From positions 1 to 64,000 of the forward strand of contig NZ_LZLY01000021.1 in the NCBI RefSeq assembly GCF_001673535.1: 64,000 bases of DNA, given 5' to 3'. Under the pieces are notes generated by a model that did not search any database, was not told where the DNA came from, and saw nothing but the letters and a program-made list of their open reading frames with translations. Every line of letters starts with the position of its first letter. Within the stretch, counting starts at the first letter, position 1. Origin of the DNA: Mycobacterium sp. 1081908.1. Its GTDB lineage: Bacteria; Actinomycetota; Actinomycetes; Mycobacteriales; Mycobacteriaceae. This document shows, in pieces, positions 35,388-46,568 of this stretch. The translations under genes were made by a program, and so were the position numbers.

Positions 35388-36968
35388 TCAGGGCCGGGAC
35401 ATTTCGCGGTAGACGCGGCTTTTTGCCTCGCGGGTCCACAGCGCGCCGGGGCCGGGCGTCGGGCCCAGCGCGGTGAGCTCGCGTTTGAGGATCTTGTTGG
35501 TCGCCGTGATCGGCAGGCGGTCGGCGAGCCAGACGCGGCGCGGCCACGCCTTGGGCGACAGGTCGGGCTGGTCGGCCAGGAACCGGCCGAATTCCTCGGG
35601 CGTCAGCTCCGCGCTGTCGGCCAGCACGATCGCCGCCATCACCTGGTCGCCGACGTATTCGTCGGGCACCGCGTACACCGCGACGTGGTTGACCGGCGCC
35701 AACCGCTGCAAGATGCGCTCGATGGGCGCCGTGGTCATGTTCTCCCCGTCGACGCGCAACCACTCGCCGCTGCGCCCGGCGAAGTAGATCCACCCGTCGG
35801 CGTCGCGGTAGGCGAGGTCGCCGGACCAGAACATGCCGTGCCGCAGGCGCGCGTCGGTTGCCTGCGGGTCGTTGTAGTAGCCGGCGAACAGCCCCGCTCC
35901 GGTCGTGTTGACCAGCTCCCCGATCGCCTCGTCGGCGTTGGTCAGGGCGCCTTCGTGGAAGGTGGCGGGCGGGCACTCCGCCAAGGTGTCGGGGTTGTAG
36001 ACGGCGACCCCGGGAAAGCCCCGGCCCAGCGACCCCGGCGGGCAGCCGTCTTCGCGGGTGATGACGATCGCCGCCTCGGTGGAGCCGAACCCGTCCCACA
36101 CCGTGCAGTCGAACCGCCGGCTGAACTCGGCGATGTCGCGATCGCTCGCCTCGTTGCCGACCGCCACCCGCAGCGGGTTGTCGCGGTCGTCCGGTCGCGC
36201 CGGCGTGGCCAGCACGAAGGCCAGCGGCTTGCCGACGTAGTTCATGAAGGTGGCCCCGTAGCGGCGCAGGTCTCCCAGCACCCCGGACGCCGAGAACGTC
36301 GCGGGGACCATTGCCGCGCCCGCCCCCACGGCCACGCTCCACCCGGCGAAGAGCGTGTTGGCGTGGAACAGGGGCATCGACAGGTAACAGACCTCAGACG
36401 CGTCGAGGCCGAACCGCCCGATCAGCGTCGCGCCGGCGAACAGCACGCTGAGGTGGGTCACCTGCACGGCCTTCGGGTCGCCGCTGGTGCCCGAGGTGAA
36501 CAGCATCATGAAGGTGTCGGTCGGCGCGACCTCGCGATGCGGCGTCAGCGGTCCGGCGTCGGCCAGCAGCGCCCGCCACGGGGCGGCGGACACGTCGAAG
36601 ACCTGCACGCCGGGCAGGTCGAGGCCGTCCAGCAGCCCCTGGTGCGCCGGATCGGTGAGCACGATCTGGCAGTCGGCGCGGGCGATGTCGCGCGCCAGTG
36701 CGGCGCCGCGGCGGGTGTCGTTGATGCCGCACAGCACGAAGCCGCCGAGCGCCGCCGACGCCATGGCCGTGAGCATCTCGGGCGTGTTGCCCAGCAGGGC
36801 GCCCACGTGCAGCGGACGGTCCGGGTCGGCGAGCCGGATGACGGCGGCCGCGGTGGTGGCGGCGTCGGTCAGGTGCTCACGCCAGGTCCAGACGCGGTCG
36901 CCGTACTTCAGTGCCGGCGTGTCCTGCTCCAAGCGCTGCCGAAGCAGTTGCTGCAGCGTCTCCGCCAC
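35388..36968 (-). CDS. Acyl-CoA synthetase, FadD17-like
   Basis: A 526-residue member of the ANL adenylating family. The ATP loop is MLFTSGTSGDPKAVQ, the A5-type motif DGFGSTEAA, the A7 segment YHSGD-like (MFWSGDLAYRD) and the catalytic Lys in TNKILKREL. From memory it most resembles M. tuberculosis FadD17 (Rv3506), implicated in steroid side-chain or fatty-acid activation. GTG start, 12 bases after the rho stop. H37Rv has no gene here, so it is an insertion into the rpmE-rho interval; base composition does not stand out. Confidence 0.85.
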   Translation of the reverse strand: MAETLQQLLRQRLEQDTPALKYGDRVWTWREHLTDAATTAAAVIRLADPDRPLHVGALLGNTPEMLTAMASAALGGFVLCGINDTRRGAALARDIARADCQIVLTDPAHQGLLDGLDLPGVQVFDVSAAPWRALLADAGPLTPHREVAPTDTFMMLFTSGTSGDPKAVQVTHLSVLFAGATLIGRFGLDASEVCYLSMPLFHANTLFAGWSVAVGAGAAMVPATFSASGVLGDLRRYGATFMNYVGKPLAFVLATPARPDDRDNPLRVAVGNEASDRDIAEFSRRFDCTVWDGFGSTEAAIVITREDGCPPGSLGRGFPGVAVYNPDTLAECPPATFHEGALTNADEAIGELVNTTGAGLFAGYYNDPQATDARLRHGMFWSGDLAYRDADGWIYFAGRSGEWLRVDGENMTTAPIERILQRLAPVNHVAVYAVPDEYVGDQVMAAIVLADSAELTPEEFGRFLADQPDLSPKAWPRRVWLADRLPITATNKILKRELTALGPTPGPGALWTREAKSRVYREMSRP

Positions 36969-36980
36969 GGCGCGGGTGGG

Positions 36981-38804
36981 TTAGTCGTTGTCCATCGACC
37001 CGGGGGTCGTCTTGGACACCTGCACCAGGAACTCGTAGTTGGTCTTCGTCTTGCGCAGCTGCGACATCAGCAGGTCGATGGCCTGGTGGGGGTCCAGACC
37101 CGACAGCACGCGGCGCAGCTTGTGCACGATGCCGAACTCGTCGGGCGAGAGCAGCAGCTCGTCCTTGCGGGTGCCGGACGGGTTCACGTCGACCGCGGGG
37201 AAGACCCGGCGTTCGGAGATCTTGCGGTCCAGCTTGAGCTCGGCGTTACCGGTGCCCTTGAACTCCTCGAAGATGACCGTGTCACCGGTGGACCCGGTCT
37301 CGACCATCGCGGTGGCGATGATGGTCAGCGACCCGCCCTCCTCGATGTTGCGGGCGGCGCCGAGGAAGCGCTTCGGCGGGTACAGCGCGGTGGAGTCGAC
37401 ACCACCGGACAGGATCCGGCCCGACGCGGGCGACGCGTTGTTGTAGGCGCGGCCGAGCCGGGTGATCGAGTCGAGCAGCACCACGACGTCCTTGCCCTGC
37501 TCGACGAGCCGCTTGGCGCGTTCGATGGCCAGCTCGGCGACCGAGGTGTGGTCCGACGGCGGCCGGTCGAACGTCGAGGCGATGACCTCGCCCTTGACCG
37601 AGCGCGTCATGTCGGTGACCTCCTCGGGCCGCTCGTCGACGAGGACGACCATGAGGTGGCATTCCGGGTTGTTCTTGGTGATCGCGTTGGCGATGTCCTG
37701 CAGGATGGTCGTCTTACCCGCCTTGGGCGGCGACACGATCAGCGCGCGCTGGCCCTTGCCGATCGGCATGATCAGGTCGATGACCCGCGTGGTCAGCCGG
37801 TCCGGCGTGGTCTCCAGGCGCAGCCGCTGGTTGGGGTACAACGGCGTCAACTTGGAGAAATCGGGCCGCTTCTTGGCCTCTTCGACCGAGCCGCCGTTGA
37901 CGCTGTCCAGGCGCACCAGCGGGTTGAACTTCTGCCGCTGGTTGGGCTGCTCGCCGTCCCGGGGCACCCGAACCGCGCCGGTCACCGCGTCTCCGCGGCG
38001 CAGGCCGTTCTTGCGCACCATGTTCATGGAGACGTAGACGTCGTGCGGGCCGGCCAGGTAGCCGGAGGTGCGCACGAACGCGTAATTGTCGAGCACGTCA
38101 AGGATTCCGGCGACGGGCTGGACGACGTCGTCCTCGCGGAGCTCGGTGTCGGCCCCCTCGCCCGACCGTTCGCCACGGCGCCGGCGGTCGCGGTCGCGGA
38201 ACCGGCGTCCCCGCCGGCCCTGACGGCCTTCGCCGTCGTCGTCCTGCTGGTTCGAGCCGCCGCCGCGATTCTGCTGGCCGCCCTGGTCGCCGCCGCGCTC
38301 GTCGGTTTTGGTGTCCTGCTGGCGGTCTTGGCGCTTGTCGGTTTCGCGAGCGGCCCCGCCCTTTTGGGCGTCGACGTCGTCGCGGTCCCGCTCCTCGGCC
38401 GGTGATCCCGCTTCGCGGGCGGCACCGCGTCGTTCGCGGCGCGGCGCCTCGCCGGTGGAACCGTTCTGTTCCCCTTGCGCGGCCGGCGCTTCGGCCGCGG
38501 CATCGGCGGTGGCCGTGTCGGATTGGTCGGATTTGCCGCTGTCCGCCGGGGCGGCGGGTGCCGATGTCCCGTTGGCCTGTCCCCTGATTTCCTTTATCGC
38601 GGCGATCAGTTCGTTCTTGCGCATCCCGGACGTGCCCTTGACGCCGGCCTGGGTGGCCAGCGCACGCAGCTCGGGCAGCACCATGGTGGACAGGGAGCCG
38701 GCCGAGGCGTTGGTTTTGACGTCGGGTGTGTCTGTGGTCACGGCGTCCGAAGCGTGATTGCTATCGGTGTTTTCCCCAGCCGTGAATAGGTCCGTATCTG
38801 TCAC
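36981..38804 (-). CDS. rho: Transcription termination factor Rho
   Basis: A 607-residue hexameric RNA-dependent ATPase. The N-terminal helical SAP-like part (to about 75) is followed by a long insert rich in Arg, Gly, Asp and Glu (about 80-235), typical of actinobacterial Rho and able to bind RNA or phase separate. Then come the OSB RNA-binding domain and the RecA-like motor with the Walker A SPPKAGKTT and a VVLLDSITRLGRAYN segment. GTG start at 38804 with AAAGGA upstream. Confidence 0.96.
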   Translation of the reverse strand: MTDTDLFTAGENTDSNHASDAVTTDTPDVKTNASAGSLSTMVLPELRALATQAGVKGTSGMRKNELIAAIKEIRGQANGTSAPAAPADSGKSDQSDTATADAAAEAPAAQGEQNGSTGEAPRRERRGAAREAGSPAEERDRDDVDAQKGGAARETDKRQDRQQDTKTDERGGDQGGQQNRGGGSNQQDDDGEGRQGRRGRRFRDRDRRRRGERSGEGADTELREDDVVQPVAGILDVLDNYAFVRTSGYLAGPHDVYVSMNMVRKNGLRRGDAVTGAVRVPRDGEQPNQRQKFNPLVRLDSVNGGSVEEAKKRPDFSKLTPLYPNQRLRLETTPDRLTTRVIDLIMPIGKGQRALIVSPPKAGKTTILQDIANAITKNNPECHLMVVLVDERPEEVTDMTRSVKGEVIASTFDRPPSDHTSVAELAIERAKRLVEQGKDVVVLLDSITRLGRAYNNASPASGRILSGGVDSTALYPPKRFLGAARNIEEGGSLTIIATAMVETGSTGDTVIFEEFKGTGNAELKLDRKISERRVFPAVDVNPSGTRKDELLLSPDEFGIVHKLRRVLSGLDPHQAIDLLMSQLRKTKTNYEFLVQVSKTTPGSMDND

Positions 38805-39065
38805 GGAGTTCCTTTCTTCCCCCGCTGATCAGGTCATACGGGGGTTCGTTGCATTCAGCCAATTTGCCGAGTGCGCCCAATCATCGTCTCTGCAACGGTG
38901 ATCGCCCGGATCGGCGGAGAAGACGGCGAACCTCGTTCACGAGAAGAATTGGTGTTGTCCTAGCGGCAAGGCAGTTGCAGATGCAGATGCTGCGATTGCT
39001 GGACGGCTCCGAGGATAACCTGCATCACGGTCGGAAGCAAGCAAACCCTCCGGCCACGCCGTGGA
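38805..39065 (-). other. thrB-rho intergenic region
   Basis: 261 bases between thrB and rho on the same strand. This is probably a long rho leader, as Rho genes often autoregulate through their leaders. I see no clear hairpin terminator, riboswitch or small gene here. Confidence 0.3.
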
Positions 39066-40016
<951 letters not shown>

Positions 40017-41099
40017 TTACGCGAGGCCCAGTTGTTCGACGACGAGGACGGGATCGACCGGCAACGGGGACACGGTCGGCATGTCCTTCAGCGCGGTGTC
40101 GGGATCCTTGAGGCCATTGCCGGTCACGGTGCAGACCACCGTCGACCCGCGCTCCACCCAGCCGTCGCCGACGGCCTTGAGTAGCCCCGCGATGCTGGCG
40201 GCGGACGCCGGCTCGACGAAGACGCCTTCGGAGGCGGCCACGAGATGGTATGCCGCCAGGATCTCCTCGTCCGTGACGGCCAGGAACCGGCCGTTGGACT
40301 GTTGTTGCGCCGCGACGGCGGCCGTCCACGACGCCGGGGCGCCGATGCGGATCGCGGTGGCGATGGTCTCCGGGTGGCGGACCGGTTCGCCGTGCACCAG
40401 GGGCGCGGCGCCGGCGGCCTGGGCGCCGAGCATGCGGGGCAGCCTGTCGATCACGCCCTCGTGGTGATACTCGGTGTAGCCCTTCCAGTACGCGGTGATG
40501 TTGCCGGCGTTGCCGACCGGGAGCGCGTGCACGTCGGGCGCGGCGCCCAGCGCGTCGACGATCTCGAATGCGGCCGTCTTCTGGCCCTCGATGCGCACCG
40601 GGTTCACGGAGTTCACCAGCGAGATCGTCGGGAAGTCCGCGGCCATCTTGCGGGCGAGTTCCAGGCAGTCGTCGAAATTGCCGTCGATCTGGATGATCTT
40701 GGCGCCGTGCATGACCGCCTGCGCCAGCTTGCCCATCGCGATCTTGCCCTGCGGTATCAGCACCGCGCAGGTGATGCCGGCGCGCGCGGCGTAGGCCGCC
40801 GCCGAGGCCGAGGTGTTGCCGGTCGATGCGCACAGCACCGCCCGCTGGCCGCGGGCCAGGGCGTCGGTGACCGCCATCGTCATGCCCCGGTCCTTGAAGG
40901 AGCCGGTGGGATTGAGACCTTCGACCTTGAGATGGACCGTGCAGCCGGTCTTTTCCGAGAGCCGGGTCGCGGCGATCAGCGGGGTGCCACCCTCGAGGAG
41001 GGTGACCGGGGTCCAGTCGTCGCCGACCGGCAACCGGTCGCGGTAGGCCGCGATCACTCCCGGCCAGGGTTGGTGCGTGGCCGTACGGGGGATGCTCAC
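40017..41099 (-). CDS. thrC: Threonine synthase
   Basis: A 360-residue PLP enzyme that converts O-phosphohomoserine to threonine. The PLP lysine sits in [12 protein letters not shown] and the phosphate-binding loop in [17 protein letters not shown] start overlapping the hom stop by four bases. Same length as Rv1295. Confidence 0.97.
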   Translation of the reverse strand: MSIPRTATHQPWPGVIAAYRDRLPVGDDWTPVTLLEGGTPLIAATRLSEKTGCTVHLKVEGLNPTGSFKDRGMTMAVTDALARGQRAVLCASTGNTSASAAAYAARAGITCAVLIPQGKIAMGKLAQAVMHGAKIIQIDGNFDDCLELARKMAADFPTISLVNSVNPVRIEGQKTAAFEIVDALGAAPDVHALPVGNAGNITAYWKGYTEYHHEGVIDRLPRMLGAQAAGAAPLVHGEPVRHPETIATAIRIGAPASWTAAVAAQQQSNGRFLAVTDEEILAAYHLVAASEGVFVEPASAASIAGLLKAVGDGWVERGSTVVCTVTGNGLKDPDTALKDMPTVSPLPVDPVLVVEQLGLA

Positions 41100-42421
41100 A
41101 GGCCGTTTCCTTCCAGTCGCAGCACGCTCGTCACGCCCTGCACGACGTCCAAATCGGCCAGCGCGCCGACGGTTTCGGAGAGCGCGGCGTCGGTGGCGGT
41201 GTGGGTGACGACCACGACGCGGGCCCCGATCCGCCGGCCGCCCTCGTCGACCATGCCTTCCTGGCGGACCTCGGCGATGCTCACCTCGCGTTTGGCGAAT
41301 TCCGTTGCCACCGAGGCCAACACGCCGGGCTCGTCGGCGACGTTCATGCTGACGTAGTAGCGGGTGGGGATGAGACCCATTGGGGCGATGGGCAGTTGGG
41401 CGTACCGGGACTCCTTGGGTCCGCGGCTGCCCAGCACCCGGTTGCGGGCGGCCATCACCAGGTCGCCGGTGACCGCCGACGCGGTGGGCGCGCCGCCGGC
41501 GCCCTGGCCGTAGAACATCAGCCGCCCCGAGGCCGCGGCCTCCACGACCACCGCGTTGAACGCCCCGCTGACCGTGGCCAGCGGATGCGACAACGGCACC
41601 AGCGCGGGGTAGACGCGGGCCGAAACCCGTTGCTGGCCGTCGTCTCCCGTGACGCGCTCGCAGATGGACAGCAGCTTGATGGTGCAGCCCAGCGCCCGCG
41701 CGGACGCGAAGTCGGCCGGGGTGATCTTGGTGATGCCCTCGCGATAGACGTCGTCGGCGTGCACCCGGGTGTGGAACGCGATGGACGCGAGGATGGCGGC
41801 CTTGGCCGCGGCGTCGTAGCCCTCGACGTCGGCGGTGGGATCTGCCTCGGCGTAGCCCAGCGCGCTGGCGTCGGCCAGGGCGCTGTCGTAGTCGGCGCCG
41901 GTGCTGTCCATCTCGGACAGGATGTAGTTCGTGGTGCCGTTGACGATGCCGGCCACCCGCAGCACGGTGTCACCGGCCAGCGATTGGGTGAGCGGGCGGA
42001 TGACGGGGATCGCCCCCGCGACCGCGGCCTCGAAATACAGGTCGACGTGGGCATTTTCGGCCGCCTGGGCCAGCTCCCCGGTGGAGATGGACAGCAGGGC
42101 CTTGTTGGCCGTGACGACGGACTTGCCGTGTTCGAGCGCGGACAGGATCGCCGTGCGGGCGGGCTCGACGGGCCCCATCAGCTCGACGACGATGTCGACG
42201 TCCGCGCGGGACACCAGCTCTTCGATGTTGTCGGTCAGCAGCCCGACGGGGACGCCGCGGTCGGCGGCGACGCGACGCACCCCGACGCCGCGCAGCACCA
42301 GCGGGGCACCGACGCGGGCCGCCAGGTCCGCGGCGCTGTCCTCGATGATGCGGACGACTTCGCTGCCGACGTTGCCCAACCCGAGTACCGCTACGCCGAC
42401 GGGCTTTTCGTCACCGGGCAC
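41096..42421 (-). CDS. hom: Homoserine dehydrogenase
   Basis: A 441-residue enzyme with an N-terminal Rossmann fold ([16 protein letters not shown]), the catalytic domain with the [14 protein letters not shown] segment and a C-terminal ACT domain ([16 protein letters not shown]) that gives threonine feedback control. It reduces aspartate semialdehyde to homoserine. It is often labelled thrA in mycobacteria. It starts three bases after the lysA stop, so lysA-hom-thrC-thrB form one transcription unit. Confidence 0.97.
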   Translation of the reverse strand: MPGDEKPVGVAVLGLGNVGSEVVRIIEDSAADLAARVGAPLVLRGVGVRRVAADRGVPVGLLTDNIEELVSRADVDIVVELMGPVEPARTAILSALEHGKSVVTANKALLSISTGELAQAAENAHVDLYFEAAVAGAIPVIRPLTQSLAGDTVLRVAGIVNGTTNYILSEMDSTGADYDSALADASALGYAEADPTADVEGYDAAAKAAILASIAFHTRVHADDVYREGITKITPADFASARALGCTIKLLSICERVTGDDGQQRVSARVYPALVPLSHPLATVSGAFNAVVVEAAASGRLMFYGQGAGGAPTASAVTGDLVMAARNRVLGSRGPKESRYAQLPIAPMGLIPTRYYVSMNVADEPGVLASVATEFAKREVSIAEVRQEGMVDEGGRRIGARVVVVTHTATDAALSETVGALADLDVVQGVTSVLRLEGNGL

Positions 42422-42424
42422 GGG

Positions 42425-43843
42425 TCACCTCACTTCCAGACTCAAGAGATCGTCGACCGTCTCGCGGCGCAGCACCAGGCGGGCGCGCCCGCCGCGCACG
42501 GCCACCACCGCGGGCCGGCCGATCATGTTGTAGCGGCTCGACAGCGAATAGCAGTAGGCGCCGGTGGCGGCGACCCCGAGCAGGTCGCCCGGCTGCAGAT
42601 CCCCCGGGACCCAGGTGTCGCGGACGACGATGTCGCCCGTCTCGCAGTGCTTTCCGACGATGCGGGCCAGCTCCGCGGGAGCGTCGCTGACCCGCGAGAC
42701 CAGCCGGGCGTCGTACTGCGCGTCGTAGAGCGCGGTCCGGATGTTGTCGCTCATGCCGCCGTCGACGCTGACGTAGCGCCGGTGCGCGGTCGCGCTCACG
42801 TCGACGTCCTTGACGGTGCCGACCTCGTAGAGGGTGATGGTGCCGGGCCCGACGATGGCGCGGCCCGGCTCGACGACCAGCCTGGGGGTGGGCAGCCCCA
42901 CGGCGGCCGACTCGCTGCGCACGATGGCGTTGAGGCTGTCGGCCAGCTCCGCGATCGGCGGCGGATCGTCGGGCGCCAGGTACGAGATGCCAAAGCCGCC
43001 ACCGAGATCGACCGTCGACAGCTGGGCGGTCTTGTCGACGCCGAACTCGTCGACGATCTCGTGCAGCAGCCCGATCACGCGGTGGGCGGCGATCTCGAAG
43101 CCGGCGACGTCGAAGATCTGCGAGCCGATGTGGCTGTGCAGCCCGACCAGCCGCAGGTGATCGGTGTCGAACACGCGGCGCACCGCCGCCATCGCCGCGC
43201 CGCTGGCCACCGACAGCCCGAACTTCTGGTCCTCGTGGGCGGTGGAGATGAACTCGTGGGTGTGCGCCTCGACCCCGACGGTCAGTCGCACCAGCACGTC
43301 CTGGACGATGCCCGCCTCGCCCGCGATGGCGTCCAGGCGCTCGATTTCGATCATCGAGTCCAGGACGATGTGGCCCACGCCGGCCTTGACCGCGGCGGTC
43401 AATTCCGCGACGGATTTGTTGTTGCCGTGCAACGTGATCCGCTCCGGCGGGAAGTCCGCGTGCAGCGCGACGGCCAGTTCCCCGCCGGTGCACACGTCCA
43501 GCGAGAGGCCCTCTTCGTTGATCCAGCGCGCTATTTCGGTGCACAGGAACGCCTTGGCGGCGTAATGCACGTTGTGGCCGCCGCCGAACGCCGTCGCCAG
43601 GTCGTGGCAGCGGGAGCGGAAGTCGTCCTCGTCGATGACGAACAACGGGGTCCCGTACTCCTGGGCGAGGTCGGTGACCGCGACCCCGCCGACGACGGCG
43701 GCCCCGTGTTCGTCACGAGTTGTGCTGCGCGGCCACACGTTCGGCGCCAGCCGCAGCAGCTCCTCGGGGGATTGCGGCCGCGGCGGGCTTTCGGCGTGAC
43801 GCGCCTCGTCGGCGTGCCGGGGACCGGCGGGGTGGACGTTCAC
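42425..43843 (-). CDS. lysA: Diaminopimelate decarboxylase
   Basis: A 472-residue PLP enzyme catalysing the last step of lysine synthesis. The PLP lysine is in [22 protein letters not shown] and the SCDGG-type SVDGGMSDN segments follow. GTG at 43843 overlaps the argS stop (GTGA), which favours this start even though it adds about 25 residues to the shorter M. tuberculosis annotation (Rv1293, 447 aa). Confidence 0.95.
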   Translation of the reverse strand: MNVHPAGPRHADEARHAESPPRPQSPEELLRLAPNVWPRSTTRDEHGAAVVGGVAVTDLAQEYGTPLFVIDEDDFRSRCHDLATAFGGGHNVHYAAKAFLCTEIARWINEEGLSLDVCTGGELAVALHADFPPERITLHGNNKSVAELTAAVKAGVGHIVLDSMIEIERLDAIAGEAGIVQDVLVRLTVGVEAHTHEFISTAHEDQKFGLSVASGAAMAAVRRVFDTDHLRLVGLHSHIGSQIFDVAGFEIAAHRVIGLLHEIVDEFGVDKTAQLSTVDLGGGFGISYLAPDDPPPIAELADSLNAIVRSESAAVGLPTPRLVVEPGRAIVGPGTITLYEVGTVKDVDVSATAHRRYVSVDGGMSDNIRTALYDAQYDARLVSRVSDAPAELARIVGKHCETGDIVVRDTWVPGDLQPGDLLGVAATGAYCYSLSSRYNMIGRPAVVAVRGGRARLVLRRETVDDLLSLEVR

Positions 43844-45492
43844 ATTCGCTCCGGTGCGGTGACGCCGAGGATGGTCAGGCCGTTGGCGATGACCTGGCGG
43901 GCGGCCTGGCACAGCGCCAGCCGTGCGGTGTGCAGGTCGGTGGGCTGCTCGTCGCCCTGCGGCAGGACGCGGCACGAGTCGTAGAACCGGTGGTAGTCGC
44001 CGGCGAGGTCCTCCAGGTAGCGGCAGATCCGGTGCGGCTCCCGTAGCGCGGCGGCGGTTTTCACCACTCGCGGAAACTCGCCGATGCTGCGCAGCAGCGC
44101 GCCCTCTTTGTCGTGGCTGAGCAGCTCGAGGTGTGTCGTGTCGGGGACCAGGCCGAGCTCGGCGGCGTTGCGGGCCAGCGCCGACAGCCGCGCGTGCGCG
44201 TATTGCACGTAATAGACCGGGTTTTCGTTGGACGCCGAGGACCACAGCGCCAGGTCGATGTCGATCGGGGTGTCCACCGAGGAGCGGATCAGGCTGTAGC
44301 GCGCGGCGTCGACGCCGATGGCCTCGACCAGGTCGTCGAGCGTCAGCACCGTCCCGGCCCGCTTGCTCATCCGGACCGGCTGGCCGTCGCGGACCAGGTT
44401 GACCAGCTGGCCGATGAGCACCTCGACGGTGGCCGGGTCCTCGCCGAACGCGGCGGCCACCGCCTTCAGCCGCGCGATGTAGCCGTGGTGGTCGGCCCCG
44501 AGCATGTAGATGCACAGGTCGAAACCGCGTTGCCGCTTGTCCAGGTAGTAGGCGATGTCGCCCGCGATGTAAGCCGGCTTGCCGTCGCTCTTGATCACGA
44601 CGCGGTCCTTGTCGTCACCGAAAGCGCTGGTGCGCAACCAGGTTGCGCCGTCCTTCTCGTAGACGTTGCCGGTGCCGCGGAGCCGGGCGATGGCCTGCTC
44701 GACCCGGCCGCTGGTGTGCATCGAGTCTTCGTGGGTGTACACGTCGAAGTCGGTGCCGAACTCGTGCAGCGACTCCTTGATGTGGGTGAACATCAGGTCG
44801 ACGCCGATTTCGCGGAAAGTCTCGTGCATTTCGGGCTCGGGCAGGCTCAGCGCGTCGGGCGCCTTCGCCAGCACCTGCGCGGCGATGTCATTGATGTAGG
44901 CGCCCGCGTAGCCGTCCTGGGGCGTCGGCTCGCCCTTGGCCGCCGCGATCAACGAGTTCGCGAACCGGTCGATCTGCGCGCCGTGGTCGTTGAAGTAGTA
45001 CTCGCGCACCACGTCGGCGCCCTGGGTGGACAGCAACCGGCCCAGCGCGTCGCCGACCGCGGCCCACCGGGTGCCGCCGATGTGGATCGGCCCCGTCGGG
45101 TTGGCCGAGACGAATTCCAGGTTGACCTTCCGCCCGGCCAGGTCGTCGGAGTACCCGAACTCGTCGCCGGCGTCGATGACGTTGGTGACGACCACCGCCT
45201 GCGCCGACGCCTCGAGGCGCATGTTGATGAAGCCCGGCCCGGCCACCTCCGCCTGCGCGATGCCGTCGGCGTCGGCCAGCTTTTCGGCGAGCCATCCGGC
45301 CAGCTCACGCGGGTTGGCGCCGACCTTCTTGGCCAGCTGCAGCGCCAGGTTGCTGGCGTAGTCACCGTGATCGGGATTACGCGGCCGTTCGACGGTGACC
45401 GTCGCCGGCAACGCGGCAGCGTCCAGCCCGCGCTCGGCAAGCACCGCGGCGGCGGTGACTTTGAGCAGCTCAGCCAGGTCGGCGGGGGTCAC
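43840..45492 (-). CDS. argS: Arginyl-tRNA synthetase
   Basis: A 550-residue class I synthetase. The HIGH motif appears as [12 protein letters not shown] and the KMSKS-like motif as VRMSKRAGT. The N-terminal add-1 domain and the C-terminal anticodon-binding helices (YVQYAHARL onward) are complete. GTG start. Divergent from, and 114 bases away from, a tRNA-Arg gene. Confidence 0.97.
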   Translation of the reverse strand: MTPADLAELLKVTAAAVLAERGLDAAALPATVTVERPRNPDHGDYASNLALQLAKKVGANPRELAGWLAEKLADADGIAQAEVAGPGFINMRLEASAQAVVVTNVIDAGDEFGYSDDLAGRKVNLEFVSANPTGPIHIGGTRWAAVGDALGRLLSTQGADVVREYYFNDHGAQIDRFANSLIAAAKGEPTPQDGYAGAYINDIAAQVLAKAPDALSLPEPEMHETFREIGVDLMFTHIKESLHEFGTDFDVYTHEDSMHTSGRVEQAIARLRGTGNVYEKDGATWLRTSAFGDDKDRVVIKSDGKPAYIAGDIAYYLDKRQRGFDLCIYMLGADHHGYIARLKAVAAAFGEDPATVEVLIGQLVNLVRDGQPVRMSKRAGTVLTLDDLVEAIGVDAARYSLIRSSVDTPIDIDLALWSSASNENPVYYVQYAHARLSALARNAAELGLVPDTTHLELLSHDKEGALLRSIGEFPRVVKTAAALREPHRICRYLEDLAGDYHRFYDSCRVLPQGDEQPTDLHTARLALCQAARQVIANGLTILGVTAPERM

Positions 45493-45606
45493 GAGCGTCC
45501 ATCCTATTGGCTCCGGTGCTCTCCCCCCGAATCGTCGCCGTGACGAAGCAGCGACCAGGATGCGCTAGTCTAGCGGGGCCCATTGGCGCTACGTCTATAT
45601 CGGTGC

Positions 45607-45679
45607 GCCCCCGTAGCTCAGGGGATAGAGCGTCTGCCTCCGGAGCAGAAGGCCGCAGGTTCGAATCCTGCCGGGGGCA
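45607..45679 (+). tRNA. tRNA-Arg (anticodon CCG)
   Basis: A 73-nt cloverleaf: acceptor GCCCCCG/CGGGGGC, D-arm AGCTCAGGGGATAGAGC, anticodon stem TCTGC-loop CTCCGGA-GCAGA with CCG at 45640-45642, and T-arm GCAGGTTCGAATCCTGC. It ends in the discriminator A; CCA is not encoded (ACTC follows). It reads CGG. A TAGTCT at 45566-45571 may be its -10 box. Confidence 0.98.
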
Positions 45680-45715
45680 CTCACATTCACGCAGTTCAAC
45701 GGGGAATTCACCCCC

Positions 45716-45799
45716 ATGCCAATGTCGCACCGGCTACGCTGTGTGCCTGGCGATGAGGAGGCTAGGTTGACCAGACGCGAAGCGCAGGCGCCGACCTGA
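45716..45799 (+). CDS. Possible 27-aa leader ORF coupled to the next gene
   Basis: An ATG frame (MPMSHRLRCVPGDEE...) ends in TGATG, sharing its stop with the start codon of the following membrane protein. A strong GAGGAGG at 45755-45761 lies inside it, six bases before an in-frame TTG (45767), so a 10-residue version is also possible. The membrane-protein ATG itself has no ribosome site, so coupling from this small frame is plausible. No homologue is known to me. Confidence 0.35.
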   Translation: MPMSHRLRCVPGDEEARLTRREAQAPT

Positions 45800-46026
45800 T
45801 GTTGTCGCTGTTCATCGCCGTGATCGGCCTCGTCTTCCTCGCGTTCGCGCCGGCCCGCTATACCGGCATGATCTTCGTGCTCACCCTGCTCGTCACCTTC
45901 GGGATCACCGCGTTCGACATGAGCACCCACCAACCCACCAGCACCGACGTCACCGGCTTCGCGCTGGCGCTCATGCTGGGCGGCCCCGCCCTGCTCGTCC
46001 GAAGCGAGCGGGGAATGAAGGGCTGA
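45799..46026 (+). CDS. Small membrane protein, unknown function
   Basis: A 75-residue protein with two or three hydrophobic helices (LSLFIAVIGLVFLAF; GMIFVLTLLVTFGITAF; GFALALMLGGPALLV) and a basic C-terminus. I do not recognise the family. Translation probably depends on the small upstream frame that ends in TGATG. It converges on the FHA gene, five bases away. Confidence 0.65.
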   Translation: MLSLFIAVIGLVFLAFAPARYTGMIFVLTLLVTFGITAFDMSTHQPTSTDVTGFALALMLGGPALLVRSERGMKG

Positions 46027-46031
46027 CTCGG

Positions 46032-46463
46032 CTATCCGGTCAGGAAGACCAGCCGGAATTTACCGATCTGCACTTCGTCGTTGTTGGCCAGCACTGTGGA
46101 GTCCACCGCCTGCCGGTTGACGTAGGTGCCGTTGAGGCTCCCGACGTCGGCGACGGCCCAGCTGCCGTCCTCGTCGAGCCGAAACTCCGCGTGACGGCGG
46201 CTCACGGTGACGTCGTCGAGAAGAATGTCGCTGTCGGGATGGCGCCCCGCCGACGTAACGGGTCGATCGAGCAAGAATCGGGAGCCGGCGTTCGGGCCGC
46301 GCTTGACGATCAGCAGCGCGGATCCGCTCGGCAGCCGTTCGACGGTTTGCGCCTCGGTGGCGGTCGAACCGTCATCCGGCTCGTCGAGGAACTGAGTGCC
46401 GTAATCCGCGGTCGTCTCCCCCACCGCTTCGGTGAGGTGTTGGTCGTCGTCGCCGCGGTTCAT
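46032..46463 (-). CDS. GarA-like FHA-domain protein
   Basis: A 143-residue protein. The FHA domain (about residues 50-140) is very close to GarA (Rv1827): SAGRHPDSDILLDDVTVSRR and DVGSLNGTYVNR contain the phospho-Thr-binding Arg, Ser and Asn. The N-terminal tail has GETTADYGTQFL in the place of the ETTSVF phospho-site that PknB/PknG modify in GarA, and the C-terminal tail of GarA is missing (it stops at VFLTG). GarA proper sits in a different chromosomal context in mycobacteria, so this is probably a paralogue. GGGAGC precedes the ATG at 46463. Confidence 0.8.
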   Translation of the reverse strand: MNRGDDDQHLTEAVGETTADYGTQFLDEPDDGSTATEAQTVERLPSGSALLIVKRGPNAGSRFLLDRPVTSAGRHPDSDILLDDVTVSRRHAEFRLDEDGSWAVADVGSLNGTYVNRQAVDSTVLANNDEVQIGKFRLVFLTG

Positions 46464-46568
46464 GTGTTGCTCCCACCGCCAGTGGACGGGTTCCTTATAC
46501 GGACCTCCGGCATGATCAGATGCCCGCCAGCCCACGAGAAATACCCACCTTCCGGCGGTCTTATGCCC

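Noticed and set aside
35685..38405. 906-residue plus-strand frame opposite fadD and rho
   Set aside because: Composition (Arg, Gly, Val, His) and lack of any domain show it is an antisense shadow of two solid genes.
38805..39065. Riboswitch or attenuator in the rho leader
   Set aside because: The gap is long enough, but I could find no stable stem-loop or conserved motif by eye.
41201..43984. 927-residue plus-strand frame opposite hom and lysA
   Set aside because: Antisense shadow of conserved biosynthetic genes; no recognisable domain.
45607..45700. tRNA-Arg 3' end as an attachment site for an integrated element
   Set aside because: No integrase, excisionase or repeated tRNA 3' segment was found in the following 12 kb.
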